DNA of 64,000 bases from Mumia sp. zg.B17 (GTDB taxonomy: Bacteria; Actinomycetota; Actinomycetes; Propionibacteriales; Nocardioidaceae): the NCBI RefSeq assembly GCF_019550915.1, contig NZ_JAHWCI010000006.1, positions 682,001 to 746,000 of the forward strand, in the 5' to 3' direction. Of the stretch, positions 30,984 to 39,395 are shown one piece after another. The first letter of the stretch is position 1. Each line of letters opens with the position of its first letter. A model generated the notes under the pieces. The model saw nothing but the letters and a program-made list of their open reading frames with translations. It did not search any database and was not told the origin of the DNA. Both the position numbers and the translations under genes were made by a program.

Positions 30984-31132
30984 GCGGCTGCGGAGCCGAC
31001 CCGCCGCCGCAGCGTCAGCGTCCGTGCTCGCGGGAGCTGGCGGTGCATCTGCTCGAGCTGGAACGCCACCGTGCCGAAGTAGCCCTCGAGCCACGAGACC
31101 GTCACGTCGGTGAAGCCCGCGTCGCTGAACAT
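30980..31132 (-). pseudogene. Remnant of a class I SAM methyltransferase (C-terminal piece)
   Basis: A 50-codon open stretch starting MFSDAGFTDVTVSWLEGYFG and continuing TVAFQLEQMHRQ. It reads like the last beta strands of a Rossmann-type methyltransferase (LFSxAGFxDV pattern) but has no SAM-binding motif. The sequence between it and the end of hutI (31133-31210) no longer continues the same frame. A deletion has probably removed the N-terminal three quarters. It could alternatively be a short expressed ORF, but there is no Shine-Dalgarno sequence before the ATG at 31132. Confidence 0.5.
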
Positions 31133-31210
31133 CGTGCGCGCGCGAGGTGTTGATGAGCCAGGGCCGCTTCCGCCGCGTTGCCTTGGCGGTCACGGTAGCG
31201 GCGGCGCGGC

Positions 31211-32353
31211 TCACCCGGCAGCAGGCGTGATGGTCCGCCGGACGAGAGGAACGCCCGGCCGGTAGGCGAGGTGGACGGCGGACGGAGCGTCCAGCACGAC
31301 CAGGTCGGCCCGGGCCCCGGGCCGCAGGTGTCCGACGTCGTCGCGGCGAAGCGAGGCCGCGCCGCCGAGCGTGGCGGCCCGCAGTGCCTCGTACGGGGTC
31401 ATCCCCATCTCGCGGACGGCCAGAGCGATGCAGAAAGGGATCGACGAGGTGAAGCTGCTGCCGGGGTTGCAGTCGCTGGCCAGCGCGACGGTGACACCGG
31501 CGTCGAGGAGACGCCGGGCGTCGGGGTAGGGGTGACGGGTGGAGAACTCGACCCCCGGCAGCAGGCCCGCGACGGTGCCGGAGGACGCGAGCGCCTCGAC
31601 GTCGGCGTCGCTCAGGTAGGTGCAGTGGTCCACCGCCGCCGCACCGAGCTCGCAGGCGAGCCGGACGCCCGGGCCGTGGCCCAGCTGGTTGGCGTGGACG
31701 CGCAGCCCGAGTCCCGCCTCGTGCCCGGCCCTCAGGACCGTGCGCGAGGCCTCGGCGTCGAACGCACCCTCCTCGCAGAAGACGTCGATCCACCGTGCGT
31801 GCGGGGCACAGGCGTCGAGCATCGGCCCCGTGACGAGGTCGACGTAGGACTCGGTGGTCGTCCCCTCCGGCACCACGTGGGCGCCGAGGTACGTCGTCTC
31901 GTCGGTGTGCCGGGCCGCGATCGCCAGGGAGCGCGCCTCGTCGTCGACGGTGAGTCCGTACCCGCTCTTGATCTCGACGGTGGTCGTCCCCTGCCTGCGC
32001 ATCTCGGCGAGCAGCCTGCGCACCTGCCTGTCGAGCGTGTGGTCGCTGGCCTCGCGGGTGGCCGCGACCGTCGCGCGAATCCCGCCCGCGGTGTACGCCC
32101 GACCCGCCATCCGAGCCTCGAACTCCGCAGCCCGGTCGCCGGCGAAGACGAGGTGGCTGTGGGAGTCGACGAACCCGGGGACGACCGTGCCCCCGTCGAC
32201 GTCCACCACGTCGTCGGCCGGCGGCGCCTCGGCGGCTTCGCCGACCCAGGCGATGCTTCCGTCGTCCACGACGAGCGCGGCGTCACGACGGACCGGGCGG
32301 TCGTCGTCCCACGTGACCAGCTCGCCGATGTCGGTCAGCAGGAGGCTGGTCAC
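31211..32353 (-). CDS. hutI: Imidazolonepropionase
   Basis: A 380-residue amidohydrolase-superfamily enzyme that opens imidazolonepropionate to N-formimidoyl-glutamate, the third step of histidine degradation. Metal-ligand motif [18 protein letters not shown], then [24 protein letters not shown] and the C-terminal [12 protein letters not shown] with the catalytic aspartate. The GTG at 32353 overlaps the hutF stop (GTGA). Last gene of the hut operon. A methyltransferase remnant lies beyond it. Confidence 0.95.
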   Translation of the reverse strand: MTSLLLTDIGELVTWDDDRPVRRDAALVVDDGSIAWVGEAAEAPPADDVVDVDGGTVVPGFVDSHSHLVFAGDRAAEFEARMAGRAYTAGGIRATVAATREASDHTLDRQVRRLLAEMRRQGTTTVEIKSGYGLTVDDEARSLAIAARHTDETTYLGAHVVPEGTTTESYVDLVTGPMLDACAPHARWIDVFCEEGAFDAEASRTVLRAGHEAGLGLRVHANQLGHGPGVRLACELGAAAVDHCTYLSDADVEALASSGTVAGLLPGVEFSTRHPYPDARRLLDAGVTVALASDCNPGSSFTSSIPFCIALAVREMGMTPYEALRAATLGGAASLRRDDVGHLRPGARADLVVLDAPSAVHLAYRPGVPLVRRTITPAAG

Positions 32354-33489
32354 GCGCGCTCCCAGATCGTGGCGACCGCGCGTCGCATCATCTCCGCCAC
32401 GTCCGCCTCGTCGTACGGGAGGCTCGCGGGCGGCTCCACGTCCGCCGCGGTCGCGGCCCACAGGGGCTCGGACACACCGGACAGGCGTACGGAGTCGCGC
32501 AGCCTGATCGCGTCGGCGTCCGCGAGCTCGGGCGGCAGGCCCAGGGACGCGTAGCCGGTCCGGGTCGCGGCCTCGCCGAGCTCCTCGGCGGTCCACCACC
32601 CTCGCCGCCCGCTCACCAGCCGCTGGTGCATCTCCACCGCCCTCGCCTCCGCGAACACGTCGATCACCGTGTTGCTGTCCGAGCCGAGCGTGAGGCGCGC
32701 GCCTGCCTCGCGCAACCACGTCGACGGCCCGACGCCGTCGGCGAGCTCGGCCTCGGTGGTGGGGCAGAGGCAGACGTACGACTGTGCGTCACCGAGGGTC
32801 GTGACGTCGTCGTCGGTGAGATGCGTGGCGTGCACGGCCGTGGTCCGCGTCGACCACACCCCCGCCTCGGCGAGCAGCGCCACCGGGGTACGTCCGGTGG
32901 CCGTGACGCAGTCGTCGTTCTCCCGCGGCTGCTCCGAGACGTGCACGTGCAGCGGGGCGTCGGGGAGTGCCTGCGCGACCGTGGCGAGCGCCTCGACGGG
33001 CACCGCGCGTACGGAGTGCAGCGCCGTACCGACCACGACGTCGTCCGCACCTGCGTGGCGACCGGCGAGGTCGTCGACCCGCGACGCCCACGCGTCGGCG
33101 TCTCCGTCGCAGAAGCGGTGCTGGACTCCCTCGACCGGCACCCCGAACCCGGCCGCGAGATAGCAGGTGTCGAGGAGGCAGATGCGAAGGCCGACGTCGC
33201 GAGCGGCGGCGACCACGGCCTCGCCCATCGCGTTCGGGTCGTCGTAGGGGGTGCCGTCAGGGCCGTGGTGGAGGTAGTGGAACTCGCCGACGGCACCGAT
33301 CCCCGCCAGCCGCATCTCCGCGTAGGTCGCCACGGCGAGGTCGTGGAGGAGGTCGGGGTCGAGCACGGACGCGACGGCGTACATCCGCTCGCGCCATCCC
33401 CAGAACGTCGCACCGCCGACCTCGCGACCGCGCAGGGCGCGGTGGAAGACGTGGCTGTGGCAGTTGGCGAGACCGGGGAAGGTGGTCAC
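32350..33489 (-). CDS. hutF: Formimidoylglutamate deiminase, compact form
   Basis: A 379-residue amidohydrolase-superfamily enzyme that converts N-formimidoyl-glutamate to N-formyl-glutamate and ammonia. Motifs are [16 protein letters not shown] (metal ligands), [38 protein letters not shown] and [14 protein letters not shown]. The only start consistent with the overlap (GTG at 33489, GTGA with the M20 stop) places the metal motif at residue 11. The usual N-terminal beta-sandwich strands, about 45 residues, are therefore missing. The C-terminus ([13 protein letters not shown]) also lacks the ADLVAV-type strand. Confidence 0.88.
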   Translation of the reverse strand: MTTFPGLANCHSHVFHRALRGREVGGATFWGWRERMYAVASVLDPDLLHDLAVATYAEMRLAGIGAVGEFHYLHHGPDGTPYDDPNAMGEAVVAAARDVGLRICLLDTCYLAAGFGVPVEGVQHRFCDGDADAWASRVDDLAGRHAGADDVVVGTALHSVRAVPVEALATVAQALPDAPLHVHVSEQPRENDDCVTATGRTPVALLAEAGVWSTRTTAVHATHLTDDDVTTLGDAQSYVCLCPTTEAELADGVGPSTWLREAGARLTLGSDSNTVIDVFAEARAVEMHQRLVSGRRGWWTAEELGEAATRTGYASLGLPPELADADAIRLRDSVRLSGVSEPLWAATAADVEPPASLPYDEADVAEMMRRAVATIWERA

Positions 33490-34706
33490 GCGAGCTCCCG
33501 CACCACGGTCGCCAGGGCGTCGACCCCGGCCGCACAGTCGGCGTCGTCGGCGTGCTCGTCCGGCGAGTGCGAGACGCCGGTGGGGTTGCGCACGAAGAGC
33601 ATGGCGGTGGGGACCACGCGGCTCAGCACGCCCGCGTCGTGGCCGGCGCCCGTCGGCAACGACGGCGCCGCGAGCACCGCGGCGAGCCTCTCGCGCAGCG
33701 CCGTGTCGAACCCGACCGCGGGGCTCGCAGACTCCACGGTGACCCCCAGTCCCACGCGGGCCTGCGCCGCCGCCGCGCGAGCATCGACGAGGACGGTGTC
33801 GATCAGCCGCGCGAGGGCGCCGTCGTCCGGCGCGCGGGCGTCGAGCCAGCCCGACACGCGCGACGGCACGGCGTTGGCCCCGCCCGGCTCGACGACGACC
33901 CTTCCGAAGGTCGCCCGCGCCTGGGCGGCGACGGCGCGCGCGGTCGCCGCGACGACGGTGGCGGCGTACGCGGGCATCGGGTCGCGCCGGTCCTCCATCG
34001 GGGTGGTCCCGGCATGGTCGGCGCGACCGGAGAAGTCGAGGCGCCAGCGCCCGTGCGGCCAGATCGCCGTCGCGACGCCGACGGCGTCGCCGGAGTGGAC
34101 CAGCGCGCGGCCCTGCTCGACGTGGAGCTCGACGAAGGCACCGACACGGTCCAGCCACGCGCTGCGGCCGACCCTGCGCGGGTCGCGGCCACGCGCCCTC
34201 ATCACCTCGGCCAGCGTGCAGCCGTCGACGTCGGTGAGCGCCAGGGCCTTCTCCGGCGCGAGGGTCCCCGCTGCGAGGCGCGAACCGGCGCAGGCGACCC
34301 CGAAGCGTGCGCCCTCCTCGTCGGCGAAGCAGGCCACGGCGATCGGCCGCGACGGGACGAAGCCGTCCCGTCGCAGCTGGTCGAGCGCCGCGAAGGAGGA
34401 CACGACGCCGAGAGGCCCGTCGTACGCGCCGCCGTCGGGCACGGAGTCCAGGTGCGACCCGAGGAGCAGGGCGTCCGCGCCCTCTCCCCCGCTGGCGCCG
34501 TCTCCTCCGCTGGCGCCGGCCCCAAACCAGGCGACCTGGTTGCCGTTGCCGTCCTCCTCGTACGCCATGCCGCGCGCCGCCGCCTCGCCGGCGAACCACT
34601 CGCGCAGCTCCATGTCCGCGTCGTTCCACGCGAAGCGGCGGTAGCCTCCCGTGCGACGGTCGCGGCCGATGCGCTCGATCGCGGCGAGCATGCTCACCGC
34701 GTTCAC
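33486..34706 (-). CDS. M20-family amidohydrolase (allantoate amidohydrolase-like), probable formylglutamate deformylase
   Basis: A 406-residue di-metal amidase related to allantoate and N-carbamoyl amino acid amidohydrolases. Metal ligands are seen in [19 protein letters not shown] and [12 protein letters not shown], and a dimerisation domain is at about 205-320 ([18 protein letters not shown]). The C-terminal ligand region is [17 protein letters not shown]. By position between hutU and hutF, and with no HutG in the operon, it most likely removes the formyl group from N-formyl-glutamate. That is inference. Start GTG 34706 (GTGA with the hutU stop); GTG 34697 and ATG 34691 are alternatives. 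Confidence 0.85.
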   Translation of the reverse strand: MNAVSMLAAIERIGRDRRTGGYRRFAWNDADMELREWFAGEAAARGMAYEEDGNGNQVAWFGAGASGGDGASGGEGADALLLGSHLDSVPDGGAYDGPLGVVSSFAALDQLRRDGFVPSRPIAVACFADEEGARFGVACAGSRLAAGTLAPEKALALTDVDGCTLAEVMRARGRDPRRVGRSAWLDRVGAFVELHVEQGRALVHSGDAVGVATAIWPHGRWRLDFSGRADHAGTTPMEDRRDPMPAYAATVVAATARAVAAQARATFGRVVVEPGGANAVPSRVSGWLDARAPDDGALARLIDTVLVDARAAAAQARVGLGVTVESASPAVGFDTALRERLAAVLAAPSLPTGAGHDAGVLSRVVPTAMLFVRNPTGVSHSPDEHADDADCAAGVDALATVVRELA

Positions 34707-36376
34707 CCCTCCTCCATCGGGATGCGCACGCCGCGCTCGTGCGCCACCTCGCGCGCCCGGTCGTACCCGGCGTCGACGTGCCGCATCACGCCCGTCCCGG
34801 GATCGTTGGTGAGGACGCGTTCGATCTTCTCGGCGGCGAGGCTGGTCCCGTCGGCGACGACGACCTGACCGGCGTGGATCGAGCGCCCGATGCCGACACC
34901 GCCCCCGTGGTGCAGCGACACCCAGGTCGCGCCCGAGGCGGTGTTGAGCAGGGCGTTGAGCAGCGGCCAGTCCGCGATCGCGTCCGAGCCGTCGGCCATC
35001 GACTCGGTCTCGCGGTACGGAGAAGCGACCGAGCCGGAGTCGAGATGGTCGCGTCCGATCACGACCGGAGCGGTGAGCTCCCCGGAGGCGACCATCTCGT
35101 TGAACCGCAGTCCGGCGCGATGACGCTCGCCGTACCCGAGCCAGCAGATCCTGGCCGGCAGCCCCTCGAAGTGCACCTTCTCCCCCGCCCGGGTGATCCA
35201 GCGGCGGAGGTGCTCGTCCTCAGGAAAGAGGTCGAGGACCGCGCGGTCGGTCGCGGCGATGTCGGCCGGGTCGCCGGACAGCGCGGCCCACCGGAACGGT
35301 CCCTTGCCCTCGCAGAACAACGGGCGGATGTAGGCCGGGACGAAGCCCGGGAAGGCGAACGCACGGTCGTACCCGCCGAGCCTCGCCTCCTCACGGATCG
35401 AGTTTCCGTAGTCGAAGACCTCGGCACCGGCGTCCATGAAGCCGACCATGGCCTCGACGTGGCGGGCCATCGATGCGCGGGCGCGGCGGGTGAACTCCTC
35501 GGGGTCGCGGTCTGCCAGCGTCCTCCAGTCGGCGACGGCGACCCCTTCGGGGAGATAGCTCAAGGGGTCGTGCGCGCTGGTCTGGTCGGTGACCACGTCG
35601 ATGGCGACACCGCGCGCGAGCAGCTCGGGGAACACCGTGGCGGCATTGCCGACCACCCCGACCGAGAGAGGGAGGCGGTCCTTCTTGGCGGCGAGGACGC
35701 GCTCGACCGCCTCGTCGAGGTCACGGGTGTGCTCGTCGAGGTAGCCGTGCTCGACCCGCCGCACGAGCCGCGACTCGTCCACGTCGACCACGAGCGCCAC
35801 GCCCTCGTTCATGGTGACCGCGAGGGGCTGGGCGCCTCCCATGCCGCCGCAACCCGCGGTCAGGGTCAGGGTCCCGGCGAGGCTGGGCTGATCGAGCCGG
35901 CCGGACGCATGGAGCGTGCGCGCCACGGCGCCGAACGTCTCGTACGTGCCCTGGAGGATGCCCTGGGTCCCGATGTAGATCCACGAGCCCGCGGTCATCT
36001 GGCCGTACATCGTGAGCCCTTCGGCCTCGAGTCGCCGGAACTCCGGCCAGGTCGCCCAGTCACCGACGAGGTTGGAGTTGGCGATGAGGACGCGCGGTGC
36101 CCACGCGTGGGTACGAAACACGCCCACGGGCTTGCCGGACTGCACCAGCAGCGTCTCGTCGTCGGCGAGGGTGCGCAGGGCGTCCACGATCGCGTCGTAC
36201 GCCGCCCAGCTCCGGGCGGCGCGTCCCGTACCGCCGTAGACGACGAGGTCCTCCGGGCGCTCGGCGACGTCGGGGTCGAGGTTGTTCATGAGCATCCGCA
36301 GCGGAGCCTCGGTCTGCCACGAGCGGGCGGTGAGGGTGGTCCCTCGGGCCGCCCGTACGGGTGGGTGCGTGCTCAT
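34703..36376 (-). CDS. hutU: Urocanate hydratase
   Basis: A 557-residue NAD-containing urocanase that hydrates urocanate to imidazolonepropionate. N-terminal [21 protein letters not shown] is diagnostic, [20 protein letters not shown] is the NAD-binding Rossmann element, and [18 protein letters not shown] is an active-site stretch. [11 protein letters not shown] holds the conserved cysteine. Full length. The ATG overlaps the hutH stop (ATGA), and its stop overlaps the M20 start. Confidence 0.98.
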   Translation of the reverse strand: MSTHPPVRAARGTTLTARSWQTEAPLRMLMNNLDPDVAERPEDLVVYGGTGRAARSWAAYDAIVDALRTLADDETLLVQSGKPVGVFRTHAWAPRVLIANSNLVGDWATWPEFRRLEAEGLTMYGQMTAGSWIYIGTQGILQGTYETFGAVARTLHASGRLDQPSLAGTLTLTAGCGGMGGAQPLAVTMNEGVALVVDVDESRLVRRVEHGYLDEHTRDLDEAVERVLAAKKDRLPLSVGVVGNAATVFPELLARGVAIDVVTDQTSAHDPLSYLPEGVAVADWRTLADRDPEEFTRRARASMARHVEAMVGFMDAGAEVFDYGNSIREEARLGGYDRAFAFPGFVPAYIRPLFCEGKGPFRWAALSGDPADIAATDRAVLDLFPEDEHLRRWITRAGEKVHFEGLPARICWLGYGERHRAGLRFNEMVASGELTAPVVIGRDHLDSGSVASPYRETESMADGSDAIADWPLLNALLNTASGATWVSLHHGGGVGIGRSIHAGQVVVADGTSLAAEKIERVLTNDPGTGVMRHVDAGYDRAREVAHERGVRIPMEEG

Positions 36377-37977
36377 CGTGGTGCCTCCTGTGTCGGTCCC
36401 GTCCCCGATGTGTGCACGTCATCAGGGTTTTCGGTACCGGATTCCGTGACCAGCTGCACAAATCGGGGACGGAGCGCGCCGCTGCGTACGAGGGCCACCG
36501 CCGCGTCGATCTCGGGGGCGAGGAAGCGGTCGGGACCGGGCCCGGGGACGTGCTCGCGCAGCAGCCCGACCGCGGCGCCGGTCGACGCGGCCGGGGCGAG
36601 CGGCGCGCGCAGATCGATCCCGCGCGCCGCGACCATCACCTCGATCGCCAGCACCCGGGTCAGCGCGTCGACCGCACGGCGGAGCTTGCGCGCCGCCGAC
36701 CACCCCAGCGAGACGTGGTCCTCCTGCATGGCGCTGGACGGGATCGAGTCGACACTGGCCGGTACGGCGAGGCGCTTGAGCTCGGCGACCAGGGCGGCCT
36801 GCGTGTACTGCGCGATCATCGCCCCGGAGTCGACGCCGGGGTCGTCGGCGAGGAAGGGGGGCAGCCCGCGGCTGCGCGCCACGTCGAGGAACCGGTCCGT
36901 ACGCCGCTCGCTGATGCCCGCGACGTCCGCGACCGCGATCGCCAGGAAGTCGAGGACGTAGGCGAGAGGCGCGCCGTGGAAGTTGCCGTGCGACGAGACC
37001 GTCCCGTCCGGCAGCACCGACGGGTTGTCGATCGCCGACGCGAGCTCGCGCTCCGCCACGGTCGCCGCGTGGTCGACCGTGTCACGGGCGGCTCCGTGGA
37101 CCTGGGGGGTGCAGCGCAACGAGTACGCGTCCTGGACCACGCCGTCGCCGTGCCGGTGGCTCGCCACGATCTCCGAGCCGGCCAGCAGTGCTTGGAGGTG
37201 CGCTGCCGACGTCGCCTGACCCGGATGCGGCCGCAGGGCCATCAGCTCCTTGGCGAAGACCCGGTCGGTCCCGAGCTGGCCCTCGACGCTCATCGCCGCA
37301 GCGAGGTCGGCGGTGTCGAGCAGCATCCGCAGGTCGTGCAGCGCAAGGACGAGCATGCCGAGCATCCCGTCGGTGCCGTTGATGAGGGCGAGGCCCTCCT
37401 TCTCGGCGAGGACGACCGGGGTGAGCCCGTGGTCGCGGAGCGCCTCGGCCGCAGGGCGTACGGCACCGTCGCCCGTGCTGCGGTCCACCACCTCGCCCTC
37501 TCCCGTGACGGCCAGCGCGCAGTGCGCGAGGGGCGCGAGGTCGCCCGAGCAGCCGAGGCTGCCGTACTCGCGGACGACCGGCGTCAGGTGGGCGTTCAGG
37601 AGTGCGGCGTATGCGTCCGCGGTCTCGAGCCGGACACCGGTCCGGCCGGTGGCCATGGTCGAGAGACGCAGGAGCATGAGCGCCCGGACGACCTCGTCCT
37701 CGACCCGCGGTCCTGTGCCGGCCGCGTGGGAGCGGATCAGGCTGCGCTGGAGCTGCGTACGCCGGTCGGCCGGGATGTGCCGCGTGGCGAGAGCGCCGAA
37801 GCCGGTCGAGACGCCGTAGACCGGCTCGTCGGACGCAGCGAGCGCCTCCACATGGGTACGGGCGGTCTTGATCGCCGTGCGGGCGTCCTCGGACAGCACC
37901 GCGCGGGCTCCCTCGCGGGCCACGGCGACGACCTCCCCGGGTGCGAGCGGCCCGGGACCGACGATGACGGTGTGCAT
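36373..37977 (-). CDS. hutH: Histidine ammonia-lyase
   Basis: A 534-residue enzyme that deaminates histidine to urocanate. The self-made MIO cofactor site is Cys143-Ser144-Gly145 ([17 protein letters not shown]) rather than Ala-Ser-Gly. The family pattern tolerates Cys at this place, and I recall the same in streptomycetes. Other motifs are [11 protein letters not shown] near residue 53, [26 protein letters not shown] and the C-terminal LVRSGAL. It is first of the five-gene hut operon, facing the divergent IclR gene across 80 bp with an inverted repeat. Confidence 0.97.
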   Translation of the reverse strand: MHTVIVGPGPLAPGEVVAVAREGARAVLSEDARTAIKTARTHVEALAASDEPVYGVSTGFGALATRHIPADRRTQLQRSLIRSHAAGTGPRVEDEVVRALMLLRLSTMATGRTGVRLETADAYAALLNAHLTPVVREYGSLGCSGDLAPLAHCALAVTGEGEVVDRSTGDGAVRPAAEALRDHGLTPVVLAEKEGLALINGTDGMLGMLVLALHDLRMLLDTADLAAAMSVEGQLGTDRVFAKELMALRPHPGQATSAAHLQALLAGSEIVASHRHGDGVVQDAYSLRCTPQVHGAARDTVDHAATVAERELASAIDNPSVLPDGTVSSHGNFHGAPLAYVLDFLAIAVADVAGISERRTDRFLDVARSRGLPPFLADDPGVDSGAMIAQYTQAALVAELKRLAVPASVDSIPSSAMQEDHVSLGWSAARKLRRAVDALTRVLAIEVMVAARGIDLRAPLAPAASTGAAVGLLREHVPGPGPDRFLAPEIDAAVALVRSGALRPRFVQLVTESGTENPDDVHTSGTGPTQEAPR

Positions 37978-38032
37978 GGGTCCATTGCACGGGGCGACGG
38001 CAGACGGCCGCTACGGCGTCACGCGCACCGAC

Positions 38033-38048
38033 GTCTCGGATACGAGAC
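38033..38048 (+). promoter_or_regulatory. Inverted-repeat operator between hutH and the IclR gene
   Basis: GTCTCG-GATA-CGAGAC is a perfect 6-bp inverted repeat starting 10 bp before the IclR GTG and about 56 bp before hutH. Its size and form match IclR-family operators, so it probably controls both directions. Confidence 0.7.
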
Positions 38049-38057
38049 ACTAGCCAG

Positions 38058-38807
38058 GTGACTCGTCCGGTCCCGGCCGCCACCGCCACCCTGCGCGTGC
38101 TGCGCTTCCTGTCGGGCCAGCCCGTGCCCCTCCCTGCCAGCCGGATCGCCGCTGAGATCGGGCTCCCCCGTTCGTCGGCCTACCATCTGCTCGCCGCGAT
38201 GGCGGAGGAGGACTTCGTCGTCCACTACCCCGACGACCGCACGTGGGGGCTCGGGATCGGCGCGTGGGAGGTCGGGCTCGCCTTCGCCCAGCAGGAGCCG
38301 CTCGCCCGCCTGGCCCGCGTCCCGCTGGCACGGCTGGTCGACGCGCTCGGCCAGTCGGCGCATCTCGCCGTGCTCCACGGGTCGGACGTCCTGTACGTCC
38401 TCGAGGAGCGCGCTCGGGGTCGGCCGTCGCTGGTGACCGACGTCGGCGTACGGCTGCCGGCGCACCTGACCGCGTCCGGACGGGCGATCCTCGCGTCCCT
38501 GGCGCGCCCGCAGGTCCGTGCGCTCTATCCCGACGCGTCGGCGTTCGTCAGCCGTACCGACGTCGGCCCGCGCACGCCGACCCAGCTGCGCAACCTACTC
38601 GGCACGACCCGCCGACGGGGCCACGCCACGGAGGACGGCGAGGTGACGCCAGGGTTCCGGTCCGTCGCCGTCGCGCTCACCGGCCCCTCCGTCCGTGCCG
38701 CGGTCGCCGTCACCTGGGAGTCGGCGGCGGACGTGACCGACGGCGCGGTCGTCACCGCCGTGCGCGCCACCGCCGACACCCTCGACCGCCGTCTCCACGC
38801 ACGCTGA
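38058..38807 (+). CDS. IclR-family regulator of the hut operon
   Basis: A 249-residue IclR regulator. Winged helix-turn-helix at residues 8-65 (LPASRIAAEIGLPRSSAYHL, GLGIGAWEVG). The C-terminal effector domain runs 75-245, with AHLAVLHGSDVLYVLEERA, LPAHLTASGRAILA and EDGEVTPGFRSVAVAL (the typical TEDGEVTPG-like pocket). The start is the GTG at 38058. Its position opposite hutH and the inverted repeat between them make it the likely histidine/urocanate-responsive regulator, usually called HutR in streptomycetes; the ligand is inferred. Confidence 0.9.
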   Translation: MTRPVPAATATLRVLRFLSGQPVPLPASRIAAEIGLPRSSAYHLLAAMAEEDFVVHYPDDRTWGLGIGAWEVGLAFAQQEPLARLARVPLARLVDALGQSAHLAVLHGSDVLYVLEERARGRPSLVTDVGVRLPAHLTASGRAILASLARPQVRALYPDASAFVSRTDVGPRTPTQLRNLLGTTRRRGHATEDGEVTPGFRSVAVALTGPSVRAAVAVTWESAADVTDGAVVTAVRATADTLDRRLHAR

Positions 38808-38815
38808 GCGACGTC

Positions 38816-39343
38816 CTACTGGCCCGTGCGGCCGTCGATGCACTCGCGGAGCAGATCGGCGTGGCCGATATGCCTGGCGTACTCCTCGATCATGTGCACC
38901 AGCACCTCCCGCAGCGCGATCTCGCCACGCTCGGTGTTGCGCGCGATCACACCGAGATCGTCGGCCGCCTCGACGAACGTCTCCGCGTAGTTGACCTCGT
39001 CCTCCCACCGCCGCCACGCGTCGGCCACGACCTCCTCGTCGGCGACCGCACCGTTGAAGTCCGCGTCGCGGTCCTCCGCCGTGCGGTAGTGACGCGGCAC
39101 GTCCTCACCGGCGAGGACCTGCCGGAACCACGTCCGCTCCACGTCAGCCATGTGCCGGACCAGACCGAGCAGCGACATCGACGACGGGGGGACCGACCGG
39201 CGCGCCATCTGCTCGGCGTCGAGCCCCTCACACTTCATCGGCAGCGTCAGCCGGTAGACCCGGAGGTATTCGAGCAACGTCGCCCGCTCGCCGACGGGCA
39301 GGGCGTCGCTCTCGCGAGGGTCGTCCTGCCTGTCCATCCACAT
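38816..39343 (-). CDS. DinB-family (mycothiol-transferase-like) protein
   Basis: About 175 residues, four-helix DinB/DUF664 fold. Actinobacterial members use mycothiol as thiol donor to metallate or detoxify electrophiles. Helix 1 region ERATLLEYLRVYRLTLPMKC, then SMSLLGLVRHMADVERTWF (first metal-ligand histidine) and LVHMIEEYARHIGHADLLRE (the HxxxHxG-type second site). The ATG at 39343 is chosen. A GTG at 39370, inside the hairpin loop, would add 9 residues. It is downstream of the VWA gene terminator. Confidence 0.82.
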   Translation of the reverse strand: MWMDRQDDPRESDALPVGERATLLEYLRVYRLTLPMKCEGLDAEQMARRSVPPSSMSLLGLVRHMADVERTWFRQVLAGEDVPRHYRTAEDRDADFNGAVADEEVVADAWRRWEDEVNYAETFVEAADDLGVIARNTERGEIALREVLVHMIEEYARHIGHADLLRECIDGRTGQ

Positions 39344-39347
39344 GTCC

Positions 39348-39383
39348 GGAGACTGTCGTTGGTTGCTCACCCCGACAGTCTCC
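39348..39383 (-). terminator. 11-bp inverted repeat after the VWA gene
   Basis: Perfect arms GGAGACTGTCG (39348-39358) and CGACAGTCTCC (39373-39383) with a 14-nt loop lie between the VWA stop (39396) and the DinB start. It is a likely terminator of the MoxR-VWA operon, or a structure controlling the DinB start. Confidence 0.6.
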
Positions 39384-39395
39384 ACGGTCGACGGC

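Noticed and set aside
31144-31222. A 25-codon plus-strand ORF starting MSQGRFRR next to hutI
   Set aside because: It has no Shine-Dalgarno sequence, overlaps the hutI end antisense, and looks like chance in high-GC DNA.
34307-36961. An 884-codon open frame on the plus strand opposite hutU and the M20 gene
   Set aside because: It is composition-driven (high GC, wobble bases opposite codon positions), reads as Arg/Gly/Val-rich noise, and opposes genes with certain identities.
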